The notes beneath the pieces were generated by a model. The model was not told the DNA's origin and did no database searches. It was given only the letters and a program-made list of their open reading frames with translations. The translations under genes were made by a program, and so were the position numbers. A stretch of DNA of 64,000 nt from Phycisphaerales bacterium (lineage in GTDB: Bacteria > Planctomycetota > Phycisphaerae > Phycisphaerales > UBA1924), in NCBI GenBank assembly GCA_020846975.1, contig JADLCX010000068.1:1-64000 (forward strand). Direction: 5' to 3'. This document shows positions 1-8,500 of the stretch, in pieces (within the stretch, counting starts at the first letter, position 1; each line of letters begins with the position of its first letter).

Positions 1-1
1 C

Positions 2-109
2 CTCAACCTGCTCCAACGCGACCGAACCCAGAAGATGGGCGTCAAGAACAAACGCCTCATGGCCGGCTGGAGCAGCGACTACCTCCTCCACCTTCTCACG
101 AGCGGATAA
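2..109 (+). CDS. ISAs1-family-like transposase, C-terminal fragment (cut by window edge)
   Basis: Only the last 35 codons are in the window, read in frame 2 and ending at TAA (107-109); the ORF track does not list it. The peptide has the form LNLLQRDRTQKMGVKNKR followed by AGWSSDYLLHLL. This resembles the conserved tail of ISAs1 (H-repeat type) DDE transposases, which end in a basic K-x-KR stretch and a W-x-x-DYL motif. Family assignment is from memory of the tail and the rest is outside the window, so I cannot say whether the element is intact. The likely terminal inverted repeat follows immediately at 108-122. Confidence 0.6.
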   Translation, partial: LNLLQRDRTQKMGVKNKRLMAGWSSDYLLHLLTSG

Positions 110-122
110 TGCGGTTGCCCTG
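108..122. mobile_element. Putative right terminal inverted repeat of the ISAs1-like element
   Basis: AATGCGGTTGCCCTG overlaps the transposase stop codon. Its reverse complement starts CAGGGCAACCGC, which looks like the CAGGG-type ends of ISAs1 elements. The left end is outside the window, so the inverted repeat and target duplication cannot be confirmed. Confidence 0.4.
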
Positions 123-253
123 CGGCCCGGATGCCTCGACAGAGCGGCGTCCGTAGGCTACTTTGTGATGAGTCGGTCGAGCGGCTGGATCCACGGCGTG
201 ATCCGGCGGTTGATGCCAGGGTTGTTGGCTTACTCGAAACGAGGGGCCGGAGC

Positions 254-1327
254 ATGGGTGAAGGTGCCACGGACAAGCGCGAGGCCGCGAACGCGGCAGC
301 CAGCCCTTCTCCCGGTTTGCATCGTTCTCCGCCACAGGCCGATTCGGGCTCGCTCGCGGCCATGCTCTGCCCGGTTCTGCAAAGCGCGTGTGAGGGCCGC
401 CTATCGCCCGTTCAGTGGTTCCGGTCGGCGTGGCAAGCGGGCGGAGCCTCAACCGGAACAGCGACCTATCAGCTCACCCCCACGCGATCGATCGATGTCG
501 TGGTCAAGCTCCCCGTCGGACCGCTGGAGTACCAGTGGACCACCCGCGTGGGCGCGTGCGAACCTGCTGTTGAGCACCACACCGGGCCCACCCCGCGGGT
601 TCTCGCGGCCGGAGCCGAGCTGGGCGGATACGACTTGGCCTGGCTCGTGGTCGAGAAACTGGCCGGGCAGCCGCTCTCGGCCATGCTCAGCCACGACGCC
701 GTACAGGGGCTGTTGCACGCCGCCGCCGTATGGTACAAGGCCGCGGCGGACGTGCGCGACATCGCCGACTGCACACCGCCGAAGCGAGAGAACTGGGCAG
801 ATCTGATCGCGCGCGGACGCGAGGCGGTTCGCGACAACTCGCTCCCCGACGAACAACGCTGGAACGAGGCTTTGAAGCACGTGCAGCGCGTGCTTCCCAG
901 ACTCGTCCAGCACTGGGAAGCGCGTCGCATCAACACCTGGTGCCACGGAGACCTGCACCCGGGCAACGCGATGCTCCGCGCCCCGGTCCCGGGAGCCAAC
1001 GGCGACACCAGCGCGGCGGGCCGCTGCGTGCTGATCGACCTGGCGCTGGTGCACGCGGGCCACTGGGTCGAGGATGCCCTGTATCTCGAAAGGTTGTTCT
1101 GGGCCAAGCCGGACATGCTCTTCGGCATCAAGCCCGTCGCGACGGTGGCGAGGTTCCGACGTGAACTCGGATTGGACACCTCCGACGACTACGGCTCGAT
1201 CGCGCTCCTCCGTCGCACGCTGATGGCGGCGACCGTGCCTGCGTTCTTGGAGCATGAGGGGCATCCCAAGTATGTTCGCTCGGCGTTAGATGTGTTGGAA
1301 CGAAGCATGCGGTCCATGGGGCTCTAA
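254..1327 (+). CDS. APH/choline kinase-like phosphotransferase family protein
   Basis: This is a predicted 357-residue small-molecule kinase of the aminoglycoside phosphotransferase (protein-kinase-like) fold. The Brenner catalytic motif is clear as HGDLHPGN near residues 231-238. It is followed about 25 residues later by IDLALV, the position of the metal-binding Asp motif, although the usual second acidic residue is not obvious. The substrate cannot be inferred, and family members need not confer resistance. The ORF is open from 131, but I chose ATG 254 because GAGG lies 9 nt upstream and because 131 is only 9 bp from the end of the insertion sequence. The IS probably displaced the original upstream region. 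The gene is separate from the Hc1 operon, with a 219-bp gap. Confidence 0.7.
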   Translation: MGEGATDKREAANAAASPSPGLHRSPPQADSGSLAAMLCPVLQSACEGRLSPVQWFRSAWQAGGASTGTATYQLTPTRSIDVVVKLPVGPLEYQWTTRVGACEPAVEHHTGPTPRVLAAGAELGGYDLAWLVVEKLAGQPLSAMLSHDAVQGLLHAAAVWYKAAADVRDIADCTPPKRENWADLIARGREAVRDNSLPDEQRWNEALKHVQRVLPRLVQHWEARRINTWCHGDLHPGNAMLRAPVPGANGDTSAAGRCVLIDLALVHAGHWVEDALYLERLFWAKPDMLFGIKPVATVARFRRELGLDTSDDYGSIALLRRTLMAATVPAFLEHEGHPKYVRSALDVLERSMRSMGL

Positions 1328-1394
1328 TCGGGGCCCGTTGCCTCGAGAAGCCCAAACAAAACACGATCAATTGGTGCGTTTTTGATCCTGCCTC

Positions 1395-1423
1395 CGAGAC
1401 GCGGATTCGGCCCCCGGTATACT
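1395..1423 (+). promoter_or_regulatory. Possible promoter upstream of the Hc1-fabZ-like-uvrC-like operon
   Basis: TATACT at 1418-1423 is a good -10 hexamer within the 219-bp gap between the kinase gene and the Hc1 gene. The -35 region is not recognisable. If real, the operon would have a leader of about 115 nt. Confidence 0.3.
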
Positions 1424-1546
1424 CCCGCGTCGCGGTACTCACGACTTGAGCGGTACCTCCGCCCGGGCGAACGGTACCGTCAGGCTTGGCTTTCGGCCAG
1501 GTGTCACCCAACGCGGCATGGATGGCCGCAGGATTCGAGGAACCCC

Positions 1547-1729
1547 ATGGAATCTTTCGACAAGCTCAAGAGCATGCTGGCCGAGATCGAGGAAGATCTG
1601 GCCAAGGCCGAGGGCGGCAACAAGGCCGCGGGTGTGCGCGTCCGGAAGGTCATGCAGGACGTGAAGGATGCGGCGCAGGAGATCCGGGTCAAGATCCTCG
1701 ACATGAACAAGACCGAGGAGAAGGCCTGA
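1547..1729 (+). CDS. Histone H1-like Hc1 domain protein
   Basis: This 60-residue protein is almost entirely charged helix: MESFDKLKSMLAEIEEDL, then KAEGGNKAAGVRVRK and a Lys-rich tail. The E-x-DL-x-KAE-GNKAA-x-RVRK pattern is the core of the Hc1 family, the chlamydial histone H1-like nucleoid protein, whose homologues also occur in Bacteroidetes and planctomycetes. It probably binds DNA non-specifically and compacts the nucleoid. Unlike chlamydial Hc1 it lacks the long Lys/Ala-rich tail, so only the domain is present. The start is ATG 1547 with GAGGAA just upstream; the 115-aa ORF in the track is an unsupported N-terminal extension. The FabZ-like gene starts 5 nt after its stop, so the two are co-transcribed. 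Confidence 0.8.
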   Translation: MESFDKLKSMLAEIEEDLAKAEGGNKAAGVRVRKVMQDVKDAAQEIRVKILDMNKTEEKA

Positions 1730-1734
1730 ATCGC

Positions 1735-2304
1735 ATGTCCACCGCGTCCACCCATCGGACCCAACCCGCGGCCCGTGCCGGGGTTCCCGCCTCGGACGGC
1801 GTTTCGCAATCCGGTGACGGCGCGGTGAGCCTCAAGGACCTGCTGTTTGATGTGACGTCGATCGACCTGTCCGCCCGCCTGCTGAGCCGCGCCGACCTGG
1901 AACGGGTCAATCCCCACCGTGGCGACATGGCCCTGCTCGACGCGATCGTCTGGCATTCGGCCGATCACACCCTCGGTATCGGCCTCAAGCACACTCGCGG
2001 CGATGAGTTCTGGGTCAAGGGCCACTTCCCGGGCAAGCCGATGTTCCCCGGTGTGCTCATGGTCGAGGCCGCGGCGCAGGTCGCGGTCTATCTCTACAAC
2101 GCCCGGCTGCCCGAACCCAAGCTCGCGGCGTTCACGAGGATCGAGAACGCGGTCTTCCGCGCCAGCGTGCTTCCGGGCGACGACCTGTTCCTGCTCTGCA
2201 AGGAAGTGAAGTGGTCGCGCCGCGGGTTCACGTGCGATGTGCAGGGCCTGGTCAACATGCAGAGGGTCGCGTTCGAGGCCCGTGTGCAGGGCCTGGCGCT
2301 CTGA
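1735..2304 (+). CDS. FabZ-like 3-hydroxyacyl-ACP dehydratase family protein
   Basis: This 189-residue hotdog-fold protein carries the FabZ/FabA dehydratase signature HFPGKPMFPGV near residue 96, followed by MVEAAAQ. The His and Glu of these motifs are the catalytic pair that removes water from 3-hydroxyacyl-ACP in fatty acid elongation. It is longer than E. coli FabZ (about 150 aa) because of a low-complexity N-terminus of about 35 residues. It is not beside fab, lpx or acc genes but between an Hc1 gene and a uvrC-like gene, so it may be a paralogue with a specialised acyl substrate. ATG 1735 is used; the track ORF from 1486 runs through the Hc1 gene in another frame. Confidence 0.8.
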   Translation: MSTASTHRTQPAARAGVPASDGVSQSGDGAVSLKDLLFDVTSIDLSARLLSRADLERVNPHRGDMALLDAIVWHSADHTLGIGLKHTRGDEFWVKGHFPGKPMFPGVLMVEAAAQVAVYLYNARLPEPKLAAFTRIENAVFRASVLPGDDLFLLCKEVKWSRRGFTCDVQGLVNMQRVAFEARVQGLAL

Positions 2305-2343
2305 CGCACGCCGGGTCGATCGTCTCTCGCATCCGGAACGCTC

Positions 2344-3699
2344 ATGGACAGTTCGCGCGGGTCAGGCTGGCTGCCGGAGCTTGATCGGGCCGCGTCACGG
2401 TGCGAACTGCTGGTGCCCCGGAGCGGCGACCCGGACTGGACCACGCTCCCCGGGCGTCCGGGTGTCGCGGTGTTCGAGGGGTCGGACGGCGCTGTTGTTC
2501 TGATCGCCGCGACCGCCGATCTTCGGGAACTCGCCAAGCGTCGGCTCGGCGCCGCCGAATCCGATGCGAAGTTGAAACCCGGCGCGACGAGTATCCGCGG
2601 CGTAGTTCGGAAGGTCATCGCGATGGAAGCGGCCTCTTCTCTGGAGGCCGACGCGGTCTACCTGCGCCTGGCCCGCGAGCACATGCCCGACACGCACCGC
2701 ATCGTGAGCGAACGGTGGCGGGCGTGGTTCGTCCATGCCGATGCCGATGCGCCCCACCCGCAGCTCTCCAAGACGAACCTGCTCGGTCTGGTCGCGCCGC
2801 GGTCCGCATCGGTGCTCCGCGGTGAGGCGGATTCGACCCTGCCTCGCGGCGTGCTCATCGGGCCGATCGCCGAAAAGGACGCCGCGGGTCGCCTGGTCGA
2901 GCAGATGACCGATGCGTTCGACCTGTGCAGGTATCACCACCTGCTCGCGCAGGCGCCGCGCGCCGTCGCGTGCGCCTACAAGGAAATGGGCCGCTGCGCC
3001 GCGCCGTGCGATGGGTCCGAACCGATGGACGGCTACCGCCAACGGCTGAGGTCCGCGTTCTCGCACATGACCGGCGATCGCGAGACAAGACTCCGGCGGT
3101 TGCGGGAGGACATGAACGAGGCCGCCGCATCCCACGACTTCGAGCGTGCCGCGGCGTTGAAGCAGTCGCTCGCACGGCTCGAAGCCCTGGATCGCCCCGC
3201 GTTCCGTCACATGGTGGAGTTGCGGGACTGGCGGGTGATGATCGTGCTCTCTTCGAGGACAACCGGCTCGGCACGTTGCGTGCTGTTCGCGGGCGCGAGG
3301 CTGGGCGACCTCGGGACGCTCAACGCTGGCGGCGACCTTGACCAGCAAGCCGCGCAAACGGTGGATCGCGCGATGGCCGCGATCCGATCCGCGCCGCCGA
3401 TCGTGCCGACGATCGATCAGATCGACACAATCGCCGTGGTCTCACGATGGATGCACACTCCCGATGCCAGGCGCCGTGGTCGGGCGATTCCCGTTCCAAG
3501 TGCGGCCGATCCCGCCGGGTTCGCGGCCGACCTTGTCGCCGCGGTCCGCAAGGCTGCACGCCCGTCACGAGCGGCCAGGCCCAAGCAGGAACTGGAGGAG
3601 CGAGAGATCGAAGTCCTGCCCAGCGACATGCCGCCGATCGGCCGGACCGGGGCATCCGGGCCCGAGACTCCCGGTACACACTCTTCGGCCATCGATTGA
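2344..3699 (+). CDS. UvrC-like protein with UVR motif and degenerate GIY-YIG region
   Basis: This 451-residue protein aligns in outline to the N-terminal half of UvrC. A GIY-YIG-like segment starts near residue 37 (PGVAVFEG), a Cys-containing motif GRCAAPCDG lies near 216, where UvrC has RCxGPC, and a UVR (UvrB/UvrC) helix, MNEAAASHDFERAAALKQSL, lies near 257-276. Catalytic residues of the GIY-YIG fold appear lost: GVY is GVA, and the Y-V-G-K stretch is replaced by hydrophobic residues. The C-terminal RNase H-like nuclease and HhH domains are absent (UvrC is about 600 aa). It is probably a non-cleaving paralogue or adaptor. It follows the FabZ-like gene by 39 nt and precedes the next gene by 15 nt. 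Confidence 0.7.
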   Translation: MDSSRGSGWLPELDRAASRCELLVPRSGDPDWTTLPGRPGVAVFEGSDGAVVLIAATADLRELAKRRLGAAESDAKLKPGATSIRGVVRKVIAMEAASSLEADAVYLRLAREHMPDTHRIVSERWRAWFVHADADAPHPQLSKTNLLGLVAPRSASVLRGEADSTLPRGVLIGPIAEKDAAGRLVEQMTDAFDLCRYHHLLAQAPRAVACAYKEMGRCAAPCDGSEPMDGYRQRLRSAFSHMTGDRETRLRRLREDMNEAAASHDFERAAALKQSLARLEALDRPAFRHMVELRDWRVMIVLSSRTTGSARCVLFAGARLGDLGTLNAGGDLDQQAAQTVDRAMAAIRSAPPIVPTIDQIDTIAVVSRWMHTPDARRRGRAIPVPSAADPAGFAADLVAAVRKAARPSRAARPKQELEEREIEVLPSDMPPIGRTGASGPETPGTHSSAID

Positions 3700-3714
3700 C
3701 CTGCGGATCGCGCG

Positions 3715-4470
3715 ATGCACGATGTCGAGCGCACAACCACCCCGCCCAGACGCCCGCGCCCGGGTCGCTGGTCGTTCGTTCTCGCCTCGCTTCTCGCGGC
3801 GAGCCTTCTGGTGGTTGCAATCGTCTTTCCGTTCATCTGGTCGGCGGCGACGGGCAAGCCCCTGGGAGGAACGCTCGGCAGGCTTGCGTCCAGCCTGACC
3901 GGCGCGAACTCAACACCCGCCGGAGCGCTCGTTCCGTATGGCACGCCCGGGGCCAGCGCGGTAGCGACCGACCAACTGACCTGGCCCGGCGGCAAGTCTG
4001 TTCTCGAAAAATGGAACGCGCGCACGGCGGGCCAGGGAACCATCTTCGGGTATTACATGACGTCCACCGCGCAGGGCGGCTACCGCTGGTCGGAGGGCAT
4101 CGCCTTTCCCATCCCGCCCGAACTCGGAGGGGATGGGTTTCGCGTGATGATCGTCGAGTGGCCACGGGGCGACGACCCGGCCGCTCCGGGCGAGATGCAC
4201 ATCGCCACCGGCAGGCTGTACAGGCAGGCCAACGGGGATCTGCTCCCGCGGGCCGAGACTTGGGTGGGCGGGTGCGTCCTCGACTCGTCGCAGGCCAGGT
4301 GGGTTGCCGCGAACGGGGTTCCCGACGGGCTGACCCACGAGATCGTTCAGGCGGCCGATGCGGCCCTCGGCGTGGGGAACCAGCACCAATACCCCAACCC
4401 ACAGGGTTCGATCGAGCCTGCCAAGCACATCCCCACGGATGACGCGAACGGCGGCAGCAAGCAGCCCTAG
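3715..4470 (+). CDS. Hypothetical single-pass membrane protein
   Basis: This is a 251-residue protein of unknown function. A Pro/Arg-rich cytoplasmic N-terminus (TTTPPRRPRPGRW) is followed by one membrane segment near residues 21-43, FVLASLLAASLLVVAIVFPF. A soluble extracytoplasmic domain of about 200 residues follows, containing several Trp and Gly residues and no motif I recognise. It begins 15 nt after the UvrC-like gene and is probably the last gene of that operon. The antisense ORF 3833-5284 in the track is a shadow. Confidence 0.65.
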   Translation: MHDVERTTTPPRRPRPGRWSFVLASLLAASLLVVAIVFPFIWSAATGKPLGGTLGRLASSLTGANSTPAGALVPYGTPGASAVATDQLTWPGGKSVLEKWNARTAGQGTIFGYYMTSTAQGGYRWSEGIAFPIPPELGGDGFRVMIVEWPRGDDPAAPGEMHIATGRLYRQANGDLLPRAETWVGGCVLDSSQARWVAANGVPDGLTHEIVQAADAALGVGNQHQYPNPQGSIEPAKHIPTDDANGGSKQP

Positions 4471-4553
4471 GTGAGCCGCGAAGACCTCGGTCCGAGAACA
4501 CCGAGGGGCTGGCGTCGCAGCGTGCATCCGTTAGAGTCGTAGCGAGGGAGCAC

Positions 4554-5405
4554 ATGCGGGAGCGAGCGACACCCATGCGGGCACTGTGGATGACGACCGC
4601 GCTTGTATCGACCGTCTGTGCTCTCCCGCGGGCGGTGGGAGCCGATCTGGCGTCGTGCCCCCCGGTTCGCGACAACACGTTGTACGAGTCGATCGACGGA
4701 ACGTTGAGCAACGGCGCCGGCCCGCACCTGTTTGCCGGAGTCACGTCCGAGGGGCTGATTCGAGAGGCCCTCATGTCTTTCAACCTCGCGGCGATCCCGG
4801 CGGGCTCCACCGTCACATCGGCAACACTCGTGGTCACGGTGTCACGCGCGAACGGAGCGCCGATCGGGACCCTGCACCGAGTGCTGTCGCCGTGGGGCGA
4901 GGGGGCATCGGTCGCGAGCGAGCCCGGCGGCGAGGGCGCGCAGGCCGCCGCCGGAGATGCGACCTGGACGCACGCGTTCTGGCCCGACGTTCCGTGGAAC
5001 ACCGTCGGAGGGGATGTCTTCCTCGATCCTTCTTCGCTCGCCGCGCTCCCGCCCGCGGGGGTCGTGACGTGGCCTTCGACCAGTGCGTTGGTCGCCGATG
5101 TGCAAGGCTGGCTCGAACAGCCCGGCGCCAACTTTGGCTGGATGGTTGTGGGCTTCGGCGGGGCCGCGAGGTTCTCGTCGAGAGAATCCTCTCTCGCCGG
5201 ATCGAGGCCCGCGCTCGTCGTCGAATACACCCCGCCCTGCGCGGCCGACTTCAACGGGTCGGGCGCCGTCAGCGTGCAGGACATCTTCGACTTTCTGACC
5301 GCCTACTTCGGCGGCGATCTCGCGGCCGACTTCAACGCCTCGGGCGGTGTGAGCGTGCAGGACATCCTTGATTTTCTGGCCGCGTACTTCTCGCCCTGCG
5401 CGTGA
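4554..5405 (+). CDS. Secreted protein with DNRLRE-like domain and C-terminal dockerin-type EF-hand pair
   Basis: This is a 283-residue exported protein. The N-terminus MRERATPMRALWMTTALVS leads into a hydrophobic stretch and an A-x-A-like cleavage region near residue 30. The middle (about 45-215) looks like a DNRLRE-type beta-sandwich: a Y/F-N-L repeat, a SATL-V-V strand, and a W-x-V-T-x-x-V region. The last 55 residues hold two near-identical Ca-binding repeats, ADFNGSGAVSVQDIFDFLTA and ADFNASGGVSVQDILDFLAA, the dockerin-like module common at planctomycete C-termini. It may anchor the protein to the cell surface; no cohesin was seen here. ATG 4554 has AGGGAG upstream; ATG 4575 is an alternative. 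Confidence 0.75.
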   Translation: MRERATPMRALWMTTALVSTVCALPRAVGADLASCPPVRDNTLYESIDGTLSNGAGPHLFAGVTSEGLIREALMSFNLAAIPAGSTVTSATLVVTVSRANGAPIGTLHRVLSPWGEGASVASEPGGEGAQAAAGDATWTHAFWPDVPWNTVGGDVFLDPSSLAALPPAGVVTWPSTSALVADVQGWLEQPGANFGWMVVGFGGAARFSSRESSLAGSRPALVVEYTPPCAADFNGSGAVSVQDIFDFLTAYFGGDLAADFNASGGVSVQDILDFLAAYFSPCA

Positions 5406-5507
5406 GAACGAGTTCGCGGCAATGGGGAGGGTGTGGGGCCGCGGACGTGGCGGATCAGTCTCCGCGCGTTCATCGACGCCTCCAGCGCACGTGGCCCGCA
5501 AACGAAC

Positions 5508-5535
5508 AGGGCCCGTCCGTCCCTGGACGGGCCCT
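5508..5535. terminator. Perfect 11-bp hairpin between convergent genes, probable bidirectional terminator
   Basis: AGGGCCCGTCC (5508-5518) pairs perfectly with GGACGGGCCCT (5525-5535) across a 6-nt loop. It lies between the convergent stops at 5405 and 5578. There is no proper T-tract, so termination is inferred from position and stem strength. Confidence 0.6.
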
Positions 5536-5577
5536 CGCCCCCTCCCGCGCCCCGGTCAACTCATCGTACCGCCGGTT

Positions 5578-8500
5578 TCATGCGACCACGACAAAGTCTG
5601 CCGCGCTCGACCACCACACGTTGTTGTCGCGGTCGCGCTCGGTCACCGCCTGCCCGACATCCAGCCGCACGCCGATGTGGTACGACCCGGCGGCCAGCGA
5701 GGCCTTCACACCATCAAACGCAACGGTCCCGGCGGCGGTCGTGCTCGAAGCGGCCTCCAGGCCGCGCTGCGTGCTCACCCACACCACCACATCGTCATCA
5801 TCGCCCCACACCGTGTTCAGGCTGAGCCGGACCTCGTACCGGAACACGCCCGCGGCCGCGGCCCCCGCGTTGGACATCGACACGCCCAGGGCGAGCTGGG
5901 AGCCGGTCGACGAGAGCGGGTGCGGTCCGGTGGAGTAGGTCAGGCCCGCGGCGAGCAGATCGACCGCGGGCGCGTTGGCGACGGTGACGGTTGCCCGGGA
6001 CTTGGCGGGCGCCGGATCCACACGGTAGCCGTCCCCGGCCGCGAGTGTGAGGATGACCGTTTCCGCGCTCTCCGTCAGCAGGTCGTAGATCGGCGTCACC
6101 GTCACCGTCGCGCTGGCGCTCTCGGCGTCGATCGTCACGAACCCGTCGATGCGCTGGTAGTCATCGCCCGCCGTCGCCGTTCCGGTGATGGTGTATACCA
6201 CCACGATCGCCTCATCCGTCGAGCCCGTGCGCCGGATCGTGAACGTGCCGTTGTTGCCGTTCTCGCCCGCGGCGGCGTCGGTCGCGGTTACCGAGACCAC
6301 CGGCTCGTTGTCGGTGATCCGGACCGTCGCCGTGCCGCCGGTCGCGTGGACGACGTACCCGCCCTCGCGTTCGAGCGTGAGGATGATGGTCTCCTCGCCC
6401 TCGCCGATCGTGTCGTCGATGGCCGCGAACGCGATGGTCACGCTCGCCTGGCCCGGCTCGAACTCGACCAGCCCTTCGAGCGGCTCGTAGTCCTCGCCGG
6501 GGTCCGCGGAGCCCTCGACCGTGTACAGCACGGTGAGCGCGCTCTCGAGCTGCGATGCCGTCCCCGTGCGTGTGAACACGACCGTCGCGGTGGTCTCGTC
6601 GGCCTCGGTCGCGGTGTTGTCGGTCGCCTGGATGCGCACGGTCGGCTCGTCATCGCGGATCGTCACCGTCGCGCGATCTCGGCCGGCCGCGCCCGTGATC
6701 GTGTACGAATCGCTTGTCGCGAGCGTGAGCACGACCGTTTCATCGCCCTCGCCCAGCCCGTCATCGACCGGCGTGATCGTGACCGTGGCCGAGGTCTGGC
6801 CGGCGGGGATGACGACCGATGCCGTGACGGCGGCATAGTCGGCGCCGTCGCCGGTGGCCGTCCCGCCGATCGTGAACAGCACGGTGAGGTCGCTCGCGCC
6901 CGCGGCGTCTCGGCTGATGGTGAACTGGCCCGTGCCCGGGTCCGCGTCGGTGCGGGCCTCGCCCGCGGCGGTATCGGTCGCGGTGGCGCTCACGACCGGC
7001 TCATCGTCGGCGATCATTACCGTCGCGCCCCGCCGGCTCGCGCTGATGACATACCCATCGTTTCCGGCCAGCGTGATCGCGACCGTCTCGCCCGCCTCCG
7101 CGAGCGCATCGTCGAGGGGCGTGACCAGGATGGTCGCGCTCGACTCGCCGGCTTCGATCGTGATCGAGCCCTCGAGCCCGGCCGCCAGCGCGGTGTAGTC
7201 GGCGCCCACGACACCCTCGCCGCCGGCGACGGCCGTGCCGCCGATCGTGAACCGCACGGTCAGCGCCGAGCCCGTGAGCCCCGTGCGGGTGATCGTGAAC
7301 AGCCCGGTCTGCCCCTGGGCCTCGCCGGCCTGCGCATCGGTGGCGAGGATGCTCACCACCGGCTCGTTGTCGGTGATCGTCACCCGCGCGGTCTTCCGCG
7401 TGGCGTCGCGCCGGTACGCCGCGCCGTCGGCCAGCGTCAGGATCACCGTCTCGCTCCCCTCGCCGGCCCGGTCGTCGATCGGGGTGAGCGTGATGGTCGC
7501 GCTGGTCTGGCCCGCGGGGATCGTGACCGTGCCGCCCAGCGGCTCGTAGTCGTCGCCGGCGGTGGCCGCGCCGCCGATGGTGTAGTTGACCACCAGGTCG
7601 GCGACCGTCGCGCCCGTGCGGGTGAACGTGAACGTGCCGGTGGTCGTGTTGGTCTCGGTCGCGGTCGCGTCCGAGGCCGTCAGCCGCACCTGCGGCGAGA
7701 TGTCGCGGATCGTCGCGGTGGCGCGGGCCCGCGGCGCATCCAGCCGGTAGCCCGCGCCCGCGCCGAGCGTCAGGATCACCGTCTCGTTGGGTTCGGCGGA
7801 CTGGTCGGCCCTGGGGGTCAGGACGATGCGGGCCGAGAGCTGGCCGGCGGGGATCGTCACCGTTCCCGGCAGGCTCTCGAAGTCCGCCTCCCCGCCCGTC
7901 GCCGTGGCCGTGCCGCCGAGCGTGTACGGGATCACGATCTCGAACGTGCTCAGGCCGGTTCGCGAGACGGTGTAGACGATCGTGTTGGTCCCATCCTCGC
8001 TCCCGGTCGAGTCCGTCGCCTGCGCCTTCACCACCGGCTCATCGTCGATGATCCTCGCCCGCGCGGTCCTTCTTCCCGCGACGGTGATGTACAACGGGTC
8101 CTCGACCAGCGTCAGGATCACCGTCTCGGTCGCCTCTCCCTCGCGGTCGTCCAGCGCGGTCAGCGTGATGGTCGCCGACCGCTCCCCATCGGGGATCGTC
8201 ACGATGCCGGAGAGGGCCTCGAAGTCCGTCCCGGAGCCGGCGGTCCCGCCGACGGTGTACCGCACCGCGAGGTCCCCGTCGAGCTCGTTGGCGCGGGTGA
8301 TCGTGAACGTCGCGATCGCGCCCGCGCCCCCAGCCACGGTCTCCGCGGCCGTGGCATCGGTCGCCATGAGCCGGACCTTCGGCCCGTCATCGTCGAAGAT
8401 CTCGATCCTCGCCGAGGTGGTTGTCCCGAGCGTGTACGTCTCGGCGGCCTCGAGCGTGATCGTGACGCGCTCCTGGCCCTCGATCCGCGAATCGTTGATG

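Noticed and set aside
4486-4508. CCTCGGT/ACCGAGG hairpin before the 4554 gene as terminator
   Set aside because: Short stem without a T-tract and close to the next gene; no strong case.
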